From the NCBI GenBank assembly GCA_017465885.1, contig JAFTVG010000027.1:1-52798 (forward strand): a stretch of 52,798 nt of DNA, given 5' to 3'. Position 1 is the stretch's first letter. The number at the start of each line of letters is the position of its first letter. Below are positions 8,194-15,311 of the stretch, piece by piece. The position numbers and the translations under genes are program-made. A model generated the notes under the pieces. It was not told the origin of the DNA, ran no database searches, and worked only from the letters and a program-made list of their open reading frames with translations. This DNA comes from Clostridia bacterium. Lineage in GTDB: Bacteria > Bacillota > Clostridia > Oscillospirales > CAG-272.

Positions 8194-8921
8194 GCTCGTA
8201 CGAAACGCTGTTTAAAAGAAAATCGATGCGCAAATTTGACAAAAGCCTTTCGGTGAGCGAAAAAGAGCTTGCCGATCTGACTGCATTTTTTGAAAAGTGC
8301 GTCCCCCTTTTGCCCGATATTGCTACAAATTTCCGCATCGTTAAAAGAGAGCAGACCGACTGCCGATGGGGGGAATATGCCATCCTCTTTTTCAGCGAAA
8401 AAAAGGATGGGTATCTTGAAAACATCGGATATATGGGGCAGCAGATTGACCTATATCTGGCAGAGCGCAATTTGGGCGCTTGTTGGTACGGGATGGCGTC
8501 CTGCAAGGAAAAAGCCCCAGAGGGGATGGATTTTGTGATCGTGATGTCCTTTGGCAAGAGCAGGGAAGAGGACTTCCGCTCTGACCGCGGGGAGTTCTCA
8601 CGAAAGGATCTTTCCAAAACGCTGGAGGGAGAGGCTTCCGGTGCTCTTCTTGGGGCGCTGGAGGATGCCCGCTTTGCGCCCAGCGCCTGCAACTCCCAGC
8701 CTTGGCACGTTACGGCAAGGGAGGGCTCCTTTGCCGTTTCCCGCCGCAGTGACAGCCCTCTTGCCAAGGTGGTGAAGAAGATCCCCAACTACTTCAACCG
8801 CATTGATATGGGCATTTATCTCTGCTTCCTTGAGGCGGCGCTGACGGCGCACGGCGTTTCCTTTGACCGCACCCTGCCTTATGAGCAGGGCGGCGAGGAC
8901 GTGACGTACCGTCTTGACTGA
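8190..8921 (+). CDS. Divergent nitroreductase-family protein
   Basis: A 243-residue protein that begins like a nitroreductase (LFKRKSMRKFDKSLSVSEKE) but has a rearranged organisation: the segment APSACNSQPWHVTAR, which corresponds to the FMN-contacting APS/APT-x-x-N motif, sits near residue 165 instead of near 35. This matches the putative TM nitroreductase subfamily (PF14512-like), where the domain is a tandem half-duplication. The translational coupling to the upstream nitroreductase suggests a joint redox role. Function beyond flavin-dependent reduction cannot be assigned. A terminator lies 13 bases after the stop. Confidence 0.75.
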   Translation: MSSYETLFKRKSMRKFDKSLSVSEKELADLTAFFEKCVPLLPDIATNFRIVKREQTDCRWGEYAILFFSEKKDGYLENIGYMGQQIDLYLAERNLGACWYGMASCKEKAPEGMDFVIVMSFGKSREEDFRSDRGEFSRKDLSKTLEGEASGALLGALEDARFAPSACNSQPWHVTAREGSFAVSRRSDSPLAKVVKKIPNYFNRIDMGIYLCFLEAALTAHGVSFDRTLPYEQGGEDVTYRLD

Positions 8922-8933
8922 AAGAAAATGCAC

Positions 8934-8960
8934 AAGCCCCTTGCAAAGCAGGGGGTTTTT
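8934..8960 (+). terminator. Terminator after the nitroreductase pair
   Basis: Stem GCCCCTTGC / GCAGGGGG with an AAA loop and five T residues. The 3' half is shared with the promoter of the following gene. Confidence 0.85.
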
Positions 8961-8970
8961 GTGTTATAAT
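8941..8970 (+). promoter_or_regulatory. Promoter for the YcxB-like / chromate transporter operon
   Basis: TTGCAA (8941-8946), 18 bases, TATAAT (8965-8970), with an extended -10 (TGT before TATAAT). The -35 lies inside the terminator hairpin of the upstream operon. Confidence 0.7.
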
Positions 8971-9004
8971 AAAAGGAGAGAAATCGAAAGACAGGAGAAA
9001 AAGG

Positions 9005-9568
9005 ATGGTCAAGGAATTTGAGCTCGCCCTTACGGCGGAGGATTACGTGGAGCTGAACCGCTTCTATATAAAAAAGCATCCCGTGGGCAAAAAGCGGGAG
9101 TTCATATGGCGGGTTATCGTGCCCTTGATCACGGCACTTCTTTTTTGCTCTGTTTGCGGGGCAAATTGGCTTTTGACGGGGGATACCCAACTGCTTTTTA
9201 TTGAGATCGCCGTCTTTTTGCTGTGGACGCTTTTCCACCTGCTGTTGCGCACGCCCGTCAACCTCTTTTTCTTAAAGCGCCGCATCAAAAGCCGAATGAA
9301 AAGAGAGCCCCTCTTTTCCGAGCCCGTGACCTGCCTTTTTGAGGAGGAGCAATTTTCTCTGATCACCAAAGGGGAGAAGGACGTCTGCTCTTACGACGTG
9401 ATCGTCCTCGTGGGGCAGAGCGAAAAGGCGCTTTACCTCTTCAAAACCGAAAACACCGCGTTGATACTGCCCGTAAGATGCTTCTCTTCAAAGCAGGAGA
9501 TGGCTGATTTTGCCGCCTTTATTGAAGAAAAGCGCAGCGGACTGAGAAAGGAAGAAGCTGAACAATGA
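9005..9568 (+). CDS. YcxB-like membrane protein
   Basis: A 187-residue protein with two membrane segments (about 35-55 and 60-80), then a soluble C-terminal half with the pattern EEEQFSLITKGEKDVCSYDV ... YLFKTENTALILPVRCF. This layout, two TM helices followed by a YcxB-like beta domain that ends in a statement of residues such as LPVR and F, is typical of YcxB-family proteins of unknown role in Bacillota. AGGAG lies upstream of the ATG. It overlaps the chromate transporter gene by four bases, so it is the first gene of a three-gene operon; a link to transport is only suggested by that. Confidence 0.65.
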   Translation: MVKEFELALTAEDYVELNRFYIKKHPVGKKREFIWRVIVPLITALLFCSVCGANWLLTGDTQLLFIEIAVFLLWTLFHLLLRTPVNLFFLKRRIKSRMKREPLFSEPVTCLFEEEQFSLITKGEKDVCSYDVIVLVGQSEKALYLFKTENTALILPVRCFSSKQEMADFAAFIEEKRSGLRKEEAEQ

Positions 9569-10164
9569 ACAAGCTGAAATTGGTCTTCACCCTCTTTTTG
9601 ACCTTCGCGAAGATCGGCGCCTTCACCTTCGGCGGGGGCTACGCCATGATCCCGCTGATCGAAAAGGAGGTCATCGAAAGAAAAAAATGGATCTCGGAGG
9701 ACATCCTTTTGGAGGTCATCGCCATTGCAGAGTCCACCCCCGGACCCATCGCCATCAATTCCGCCACCTTTATCGGCAATCGGGTGGCAGGCTTCTGGGG
9801 CTCCTTTGCCGCCACCTTCGGGGTGGTACTGCCCTCCTTCCTCATCATTTTCTGTCTGTCCTTTATTTTAAGACAGTTTATGGAATTTGAGCCGGTGGTC
9901 TTTGCCTTTGAGGGCATTCGCGTGGGGGTGCTTGCGCTGATGATCAAGGCGTTGGTGGGGATGTACAAAAAAGCCCCCAAGGGTCTTTTGGGTTATATCA
10001 TTATGGGTCTTGGACTGATCCTTTCCGCTTTTACAGAGATCGATGCGGTGTTCATCATCATCGGCGCGGGCATTGCAGGCATTATTTCCTCTCTGATCGC
10101 CGATAGGAAGTTAAAAAAGCAGGCGACAGGAGCGGAGGATGGCAAAAAGGAGGATAAAAAATGA
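9565..10164 (+). CDS. chrA: Chromate transporter family half-protein (CHR), first of a pair
   Basis: A 199-residue membrane protein of the CHR family in its short, single-domain form. The domain signature FAKIGAFTFGGGYAMIPLIE is at the N-terminus and ESTPGPIAINSATFIGNRVA follows near residue 50, with VVLPSFLIIF after that; about five to six TM helices. Short CHR proteins normally work as pairs of opposite topology, and the next gene is the partner. Chromate or sulfate is the known substrate type of the family, but many anaerobe members are uncharacterised. It overlaps both neighbours by four bases. The C-terminal ~20 residues are highly charged. Confidence 0.9.
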   Translation: MNKLKLVFTLFLTFAKIGAFTFGGGYAMIPLIEKEVIERKKWISEDILLEVIAIAESTPGPIAINSATFIGNRVAGFWGSFAATFGVVLPSFLIIFCLSFILRQFMEFEPVVFAFEGIRVGVLALMIKALVGMYKKAPKGLLGYIIMGLGLILSAFTEIDAVFIIIGAGIAGIISSLIADRKLKKQATGAEDGKKEDKK

Positions 10165-10745
10165 TTTTTCTTGAGCTCTTTTTATCCTTTTTGAAGATCG
10201 GTGCCTTCACCTTCGGCGGAGGCTACGCCATGCTTCCCCTCATTATGGAAACGGTGGTTTCCAAGGGTTGGATGTCTGAGGAAGCGCTGATCGACTTCGT
10301 GGCGGTGGCAGAGTCCACCCCCGGTCCCTTTGCCATCAACATCGCTACCTACGTGGGCTCGGAGATGGGAGGATTCTTTGGTGCGGTGTGCGCCACTCTC
10401 GGGGTGGTACTGCCTTCTTTTGTCATCATTCTCATCGTTGCCAAGTGCTACGAGAAATTCAGGAAAAGCAAGCTGGTGTCGGGTGCCATGACGGGCTTGA
10501 AGCCCGTGGTGGTGGGACTTATCGGCGCGGCGATCCTCTCCATCGGCGTGAAAGCTCTGGGTCTTTCCTCCTTTGCCTTCTCCCTGTCCTTCGGGCTGTC
10601 GCTGCTCTTCTCGCTGATCATTCTTGTCCCCTGCCTTGTGATGGCCTTTAAAAAGCTGCACCCCATCTTCATCGTGCTGATCTCTGCGGGGCTTGGCATT
10701 GGCTTTGGCTATTTTGAAAAGCTGCTTGCGACGGTGATCTCTTGA
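10161..10745 (+). CDS. chrA: Chromate transporter family half-protein (CHR), second of a pair
   Basis: A 194-residue paralogue of the preceding gene, with FLKIGAFTFGGGYAMLPLIM, ESTPGPFAINIATYVGSEM and GVVLPSFVIILI in the same order, and about six TM helices. The two proteins are around one-half identical in these blocks and presumably form a heterodimer in the membrane. The start codon overlaps the upstream stop (ATGA, 10161-10164). No clear terminator follows; the next 150 bases are very A+T rich. Confidence 0.9.
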   Translation: MIFLELFLSFLKIGAFTFGGGYAMLPLIMETVVSKGWMSEEALIDFVAVAESTPGPFAINIATYVGSEMGGFFGAVCATLGVVLPSFVIILIVAKCYEKFRKSKLVSGAMTGLKPVVVGLIGAAILSIGVKALGLSSFAFSLSFGLSLLFSLIILVPCLVMAFKKLHPIFIVLISAGLGIGFGYFEKLLATVIS

Positions 10746-10897
10746 AAATCCATCCCGAACGGTTGACGGTGCCCCAAAAAATTGAAAAAATTTTTGAAAA
10801 AATTTTGATTTTTGCGGGACTTTTTGCAAAAAAAAACGACTATATAAGTGAAAGCCTCCTTTGAGGAATAAAAGGGAGGAGAAAGGATGGAACGATT
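10746..10897 (+). other. A+T-rich spacer before the lipoprotein gene
   Basis: This 152-base gap contains repeated TTGAAAAAATTTTT-like blocks (10780-10815) and a TATATAAG at 10841 that could be a -10 element, but no -35 at the right distance. CCTCC at about 10857 could pair with the GGGAGG of the following ribosome-binding region (10876-10882). No gene is seen. Confidence 0.4.
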
Positions 10898-11827
10898 ATG
10901 AAAAAAACGACGACTCGTGCGCTTCGCTTATACGTGGCGGTGCTTGTGGCTTTGCTGATGCTTTTAACAGGGTGTGACGATTCGCTGATGGACTTTCTGC
11001 CCGTAAGCCCGTCCCCTGCGCCCTCCTCCACTTCCGCCGACAGCGAGCAGGAAATGCCTCTGCCCCCGCAGTATTTTGTGAAAAACGGCTGGCTTCTGCT
11101 GGATCTGCGTCAGGAGCGAGATGCTCTGAAAGAGGGAAAGCTGCCCGTGGAAAATATGACGTGGGAATCGCCCTTCGTCCGCTTCAAGAAGGCAATTTCT
11201 CCTGAGGATATGGGAGAAAAGCTGATGGCGGTTCGGTTTGCCCCCGAGGAGCTTGAACGGCTTTTGAAGCGGGCCAAGGATGGGATGGTGCAGATGATCG
11301 ATCCCCGTCTGCTGGCTCCGCTGAACGTGCCCGACGGCTTGTCTTTGTCTTATACCGAATACGAGTGCAGGTGGTCTTCGCGGGCAGGGATGTTCTTTTT
11401 CTACCAAGCGGATCATGACGAGGCAGACTGTGACACCTTGATGGCGTCGATCCGCTTTGAGGACGGCGAAGGCGGCCAAGGACAGCGAAATCTTGACAAT
11501 TTTATGGATCGTGACGGTCAAAAGGTCACCTTGGAGGACGGCACCTCAGCGATCTGCATTGAGGGTGAAGTCTACTTTATGAAAAGGCAGGCGCTGTACT
11601 ATCAAAAGGAGCATAACGGAAGGCTTTATTATGTGGAGCAGATCCGCTATCTGGCTTCCAAAAACGGAAAGCCCGTTGATGTTGATTATTTGAAAAATAA
11701 CGACTACGAATGCTATACCACGGTGACCACCGTGCACAAGGGGCATCAGTTTTCCTACACCGTGACCTATCCCGAAAACGATTTGTACGATCGTATTTTA
11801 GAGTGCGACCCCTTCACCTATCTTTGA
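10898..11827 (+). CDS. Predicted lipoprotein of unknown function
   Basis: A 309-residue exported protein. A lipoprotein signal peptide ends in LLMLLTGC, with the lipidated cysteine at residue 26, followed by a Ser/Pro-rich linker (about 35-55) and a soluble domain. I do not recognise the domain; it has mixed alpha/beta composition, with several Tyr-rich stretches near the C-terminus (ALYYQKEHNGRLYYVEQI). It should be anchored to the outer face of the cytoplasmic membrane. It is isolated, with its own leader and a strong terminator, so context gives no clue to its role. Confidence 0.75.
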   Translation: MKKTTTRALRLYVAVLVALLMLLTGCDDSLMDFLPVSPSPAPSSTSADSEQEMPLPPQYFVKNGWLLLDLRQERDALKEGKLPVENMTWESPFVRFKKAISPEDMGEKLMAVRFAPEELERLLKRAKDGMVQMIDPRLLAPLNVPDGLSLSYTEYECRWSSRAGMFFFYQADHDEADCDTLMASIRFEDGEGGQGQRNLDNFMDRDGQKVTLEDGTSAICIEGEVYFMKRQALYYQKEHNGRLYYVEQIRYLASKNGKPVDVDYLKNNDYECYTTVTTVHKGHQFSYTVTYPENDLYDRILECDPFTYL

Positions 11828-11844
11828 TCCAAATAAATAAGGCT

Positions 11845-11886
11845 CCGTCTGACCGATCCGAAAGGGAAGGTCAGACGGCTTTTTTT
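11845..11886 (+). terminator. Terminator after the lipoprotein gene
   Basis: Perfect stem CCGTCTGACC / GGTCAGACGG with a 14-base loop, followed by C and seven T residues. Confidence 0.92.
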
Positions 11887-11950
11887 GAAAAAAGTTGCCC
11901 CTTGCACAAAAAAGTTACAAAATCCACGAAATTGTGAAAAAAATCGGGTA

Positions 11951-11956
11951 TATAAT
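11951..11956 (+). promoter_or_regulatory. Possible -10 element for the FliB-like gene
   Basis: TATAAT at 11951-11956, 35 bases before the ATG. No convincing -35 at 16-18 bases; TTGTGA at 11932 is too close (13 bases). Confidence 0.4.
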
Positions 11957-11991
11957 GCTTCCATAAATTTTCGTTTTAAAAAGGAACATCT

Positions 11992-13158
11992 ATGGAAGAG
12001 GAATATCTATATTTCGTCCCCGATTATTTAAAGGATTTCAAATGCAAAATGGGCGCTTGCCGTCACGCCTGCTGCAGCGGTTGGCAGGTGTCGGTGCCTA
12101 TGGACACCTATTTTAAGCTGTTGGGGATGCCTTGTGATGAGGCGCTGCGACGCCGTCTTGACGTGGGACTGCGGATGCTTGACCGCCCCACACCCGAGGA
12201 ATACGCCTTTTTCAACCCCCGATACGACGGCGAATGCCCTATGCGGATGGAGGACGGCAGGTGCATCATCCACGCGCAGGTAGGCGAGGAGTCTTTACCC
12301 GACGTTTGCCGTCTTTATCCCCGCGGGGTACGACTGGAGGCGGAGGGGTACGAATGCTCTCTTGCCAACAGCTGTGAAAAAACGCTGGAGCTCTTCTTGC
12401 ACAGAAGCGAGCCGCTGACCTTTTTAAGCAGACGTCTGCCCCTCACCCCGCCCCCTTTGCCCGGCAGAAGCTTGCATTTTGGCTTGGAGGGACTGCACCG
12501 CCCCTTGCGCTTGCACTATATCACCCTTTTGCAGGAGCGGAGGATCTCCCTGCCCCATCGGCTGATCCTTTTGGGCTTTGAAATTATGAAGACCGAGGAG
12601 GCGGCAAGAGCGGGCGACCACACCGCCATCGGCAGACTGCTTTCGGCGTCTTCCTCCTCCCTTTATAGAGAGATGCCCAAGGAGGGCGAGGGCGACCTGC
12701 TTTACGGAATGGAGATCATGGAGCGGCTGGTGGACGGGCTAGACCGCCACAGCGTCAGCGTCAAGGATGCGGGACAGTATGCCCTTGACTACTTCAGGGC
12801 GGGCGATTTGATGGAGCGCTATGGCAAAGCTCTGGCGCGCTTTGAAGAACATCTGCCCGATTGGGAGATCTTTTTCGAGCATATTCTGGTCAATCACCTG
12901 TTTTTCTCCCTTTTTCCTTTCCAGGACCGCCCCGAAAGCTTCAAGGACGAGTACCTTTCCTTTTGCGCCATCTACGCCCTGATGCGCTTTTTGTGTCTGG
13001 GGTGTCTTGCGGAAAGGTATGACGAGAAGAGGCTGATCGACCTGCTTGCCGCCACCTTCCGTCTGGTGGATCACACCAATTTCGAGCGCTACGCGGGAAA
13101 GCTCTTGCGTGCCTACGGGTGCGATGCAGAGGACGTGCATCGGTTGCTGCTGCTTTAA
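11992..13158 (+). CDS. FliB-family protein (flagellin lysine-N-methylase-like)
   Basis: A 388-residue protein with the hallmark N-terminal FliB pattern: YFVPDYLKDFKCKMGACRHA then CCSGW, a cluster of cysteines near 19-28 that with CPMRMEDGRC (about 84) and the later DVCRLYPRG / SLANSCEKT probably binds an iron-sulfur cluster. Founding members methylate lysines of flagellin in Salmonella, but many homologues occur in non-flagellated Clostridia with unknown targets. No flagellar gene is present in this window. AAGGAA precedes the ATG. It stands alone between two terminators. Confidence 0.8.
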   Translation: MEEEYLYFVPDYLKDFKCKMGACRHACCSGWQVSVPMDTYFKLLGMPCDEALRRRLDVGLRMLDRPTPEEYAFFNPRYDGECPMRMEDGRCIIHAQVGEESLPDVCRLYPRGVRLEAEGYECSLANSCEKTLELFLHRSEPLTFLSRRLPLTPPPLPGRSLHFGLEGLHRPLRLHYITLLQERRISLPHRLILLGFEIMKTEEAARAGDHTAIGRLLSASSSSLYREMPKEGEGDLLYGMEIMERLVDGLDRHSVSVKDAGQYALDYFRAGDLMERYGKALARFEEHLPDWEIFFEHILVNHLFFSLFPFQDRPESFKDEYLSFCAIYALMRFLCLGCLAERYDEKRLIDLLAATFRLVDHTNFERYAGKLLRAYGCDAEDVHRLLLL

Positions 13159-13166
13159 TTTAAAAG

Positions 13167-13206
13167 AAAAAGGACGGAGAGTGAAGACCTTCTCCGTCCT
13201 TTTTTA
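13167..13206 (+). terminator. Terminator after the FliB-like gene
   Basis: Perfect stem AAAAAGGACGGAGA / TCTCCGTCCTTTTT with a ten-base loop; the right arm runs into the T-tract. Confidence 0.93.
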
Positions 13207-13235
13207 AAAATGATTTGAAAAATAAAGAAAAGACC

Positions 13236-13264
13236 TTGTAAAGACCTGTGTTTTGCGGTATAAT
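13236..13264 (+). promoter_or_regulatory. Promoter for the CapA-like lipoprotein gene
   Basis: TTGTAA (13236-13241), 17 bases, TATAAT (13259-13264). Transcription should start near 13271, which rules out the in-frame ATG at 13248 as start of the protein. Confidence 0.8.
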
Positions 13265-13319
13265 GAAAAAAAGGCGCGGAGCTGACAGCGCCTTCAAACC
13301 CAAAAAGGAGCGGATGCTT

Positions 13320-14735
13320 ATGAAGAACCAAACTACGGCGGGAAGAGGAGCCCTCCTTGCCCTTGCCCTTTGCCTGCTTTTAAATGCCCTTTGCGCTTGC
13401 TTTTCGCCCACACTCACCGTCACATCGGGAGATCCTTCTCCCTCGGTGAAGGAGAGTCTTTTTCCCTCCCTTGAGTCTTCTCAAGGCGGTGCGGTCTTTC
13501 CGTCCGATAAAGGGGAGCCCTCGGAGCTCTCGCCCGTACCCACGCCCTCTCGGGAGCCCACGCCCACACCAACCCCAACGCCCACTCCTACTCCTACTCC
13601 TACCCCGACGCCCGAGCCCCGGGTGGTTGCGTCTATGACCCTGCTTTCGGCAGGTGACAATTTACTGCACACCGGCATTTTAAGAGACGGTATGGGACAC
13701 GCCCGCGACGGCGAAGCGGAGGATTTCTATTTCGACTATATCTACGAGCACGTGAAGGAACAGATCGCCGCGGCAGACTTCGCGGTGATCAATCAGGAGT
13801 CCATCATTCTTGAAAAAAGAAAGATCGGCGGCAAGGTGGAAAACTTCATCTCCAAAAGCACGGGCGGCTCCTTCGTTACTCCCTCGGAAATGATGGACAC
13901 TCTTCTTCGCATCGGCTTTGACGGGGTGGATATGGCAAACAACCATATGCTGGATATGGGTGCGGCAGGACTGCAATGGTCGGTGCAGTATCTTGACAGC
14001 AGAGGGGATCTGTTGCGCATCGGCGGATATCTTGACGAAGCGCATCGGAAGAACATCCCCGTTGCGGAGGTGAATGGCATCAAGGTGGCGTATTTAGGCT
14101 ACACCTACGGCACCAACGTCCCCGAGGAGATCGCCAAAAAGGAGGAGGGCTTCAAGTTCCTTGTTCCCTATATCGACGATCAGCAGATGATCACCGAGCT
14201 GGCGGCGGCAAACGCCGCAGCCGATTTTACGGTGGTCTATATCCATTGGGGAGACGAGAACGTGTTTGAGCCCACCGCAGAACAAAAGAGAGTGGCAAGG
14301 CTTCTTGCCGAAAACGGGGCGGGTGCCATCATCGGGCATCACTCCCACTGCGTTCAGCCCATTGAATATATCGACGACGGCAAGGGGGGGAAGGTGCTTT
14401 GCGCCTACTCGCTGGCGACCCTCATTTCCAATATGCCCGAGGATCAGAATATGCTGGCAGGATTTTTATCCTTCCGTCTTGACAAATACGACGACGGCAG
14501 TGTGAAGCTGGAAGCCCCCGTGTTTACCCCCACCGTTTTTTACTACGATATGAGCTACAGATCGAGCAAGATCTACTATCTGGAGGATATGACCGACGCC
14601 CTGTGCGCCTCTCACGGTATCGGCAATTATCCAAGAGGCTACACCCCCAAGAACACCATGACCATAGAGCGCCTTTATAAATACCTGCAGGACACCATTG
14701 ACGAAGGGTTCTTACCTGCGGAATACAGAAAATAA
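13320..14735 (+). CDS. CapA-family lipoprotein (poly-gamma-glutamate capsule/metallophosphatase-like)
   Basis: A 471-residue exported protein from the ATG at 13320 (AAAGGAG nine bases upstream; an ATG at 13314 is too close). A lipoprotein signal ends near LCAC, then a Ser/Pro-rich and strict Thr-Pro repeat linker (about 75-105) spans the wall. The catalytic-like domain follows: LLSAGDNLLHTGIL (metal-binding Asp/Asn), FAVINQESII, ANNHMLDMG, YIHWGDENVFEP and IIGHHSHCVQP, all in the order of the CapA/PGA synthesis domain related to calcineurin-like phosphoesterases. Known members take part in poly-gamma-glutamate anchoring, but no capB/C genes are visible, so the substrate is open. Confidence 0.88.
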   Translation: MKNQTTAGRGALLALALCLLLNALCACFSPTLTVTSGDPSPSVKESLFPSLESSQGGAVFPSDKGEPSELSPVPTPSREPTPTPTPTPTPTPTPTPTPEPRVVASMTLLSAGDNLLHTGILRDGMGHARDGEAEDFYFDYIYEHVKEQIAAADFAVINQESIILEKRKIGGKVENFISKSTGGSFVTPSEMMDTLLRIGFDGVDMANNHMLDMGAAGLQWSVQYLDSRGDLLRIGGYLDEAHRKNIPVAEVNGIKVAYLGYTYGTNVPEEIAKKEEGFKFLVPYIDDQQMITELAAANAAADFTVVYIHWGDENVFEPTAEQKRVARLLAENGAGAIIGHHSHCVQPIEYIDDGKGGKVLCAYSLATLISNMPEDQNMLAGFLSFRLDKYDDGSVKLEAPVFTPTVFYYDMSYRSSKIYYLEDMTDALCASHGIGNYPRGYTPKNTMTIERLYKYLQDTIDEGFLPAEYRK

Positions 14736-14743
14736 TAAAAAAG

Positions 14744-14795
14744 CCCGACAAGGAGCACCTTGCGCTTTTAGCGATGCTCTTTGTCGGGTATTTTT
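14744..14795. terminator. Bidirectional terminator between convergent genes
   Basis: Stem CCCGACAAGGAGCA / TGCTCTTTGTCGGG (one mismatch) with TATTTTTAT after it on the plus strand and, on the minus strand, CTTTTTTATT after the hairpin. It therefore serves both the CapA-like gene and the convergent minus-strand operon. Confidence 0.9.
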
Positions 14796-15267
14796 ATATT
14801 CTCGGGGGTAACTCGTCCGCCCAGCGGGAAAGCGCGTTCATGGCGGCGATGATGGAGGAAAGGGTTTCTTCGTAATCGCCGTTTTTGGGGTGGGCTTTGA
14901 AGATGCGCAGGCTTTTTTCCGTTTTTTGCAGGGTGAATCCCTCGGGAAGGGAAGGAAGCTCGTACGGTTCCATAAAGGTCACGTAGCTTTCGAGGGGGCT
15001 GGGAAACTCGGCAACGACAGGTTGGAGTGCACCCTCGGGGGACAAATGAAAAAGCACGTGATCAAAGGGGTGCCCCTGACAACTGCAGGCGGTGTAATAG
15101 CCCTTGCGGTTGAGCTTTTGCAAGGGAAGGGCGATGAGCTCGTCCACCTCAAAGAACTGATCTGCAACGAAAATTTTTCTTTCTTCGCCGTTTATCGTGA
15201 AGGTTATATTTTCGCCCCGATTGCGGGAGATATCAAAGGTGGTTTTGTGCATATAAATATGGGGCAT
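14794..15267 (-). CDS. Conserved-looking protein of unknown function with CxCxGH motif
   Basis: A 157-residue soluble protein without signal peptide. I do not recognise it. Visible features are a beta-rich N-terminus (FTINGEERKIFVADQFFEVD), then GYYTACSCQGHPFDH at about 57-71, where two Cys and one or two His could bind a metal, and a C-terminal helical tail (ETLSSIIAAMNALSRWADEL). Start is supported by AAAGGAG seven bases upstream. It lies 44 bases after the GH63-like lipoprotein gene and could be cotranscribed with it. Confidence 0.65.
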   Translation of the reverse strand: MPHIYMHKTTFDISRNRGENITFTINGEERKIFVADQFFEVDELIALPLQKLNRKGYYTACSCQGHPFDHVLFHLSPEGALQPVVAEFPSPLESYVTFMEPYELPSLPEGFTLQKTEKSLRIFKAHPKNGDYEETLSSIIAAMNALSRWADELPPRI

Positions 15268-15311
15268 TTGGTTTCTCCTTTCGGTCGTTTGGCTGTAGCG
15301 GATCGGGGAAC

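Noticed and set aside
13248..13319. N-terminal extension of the CapA-like protein
   Set aside because: The ATG at 13248 lies upstream of the mapped-by-eye promoter's -10; the start at 13320 has a well-placed ribosome-binding site and gives a signal peptide at once.
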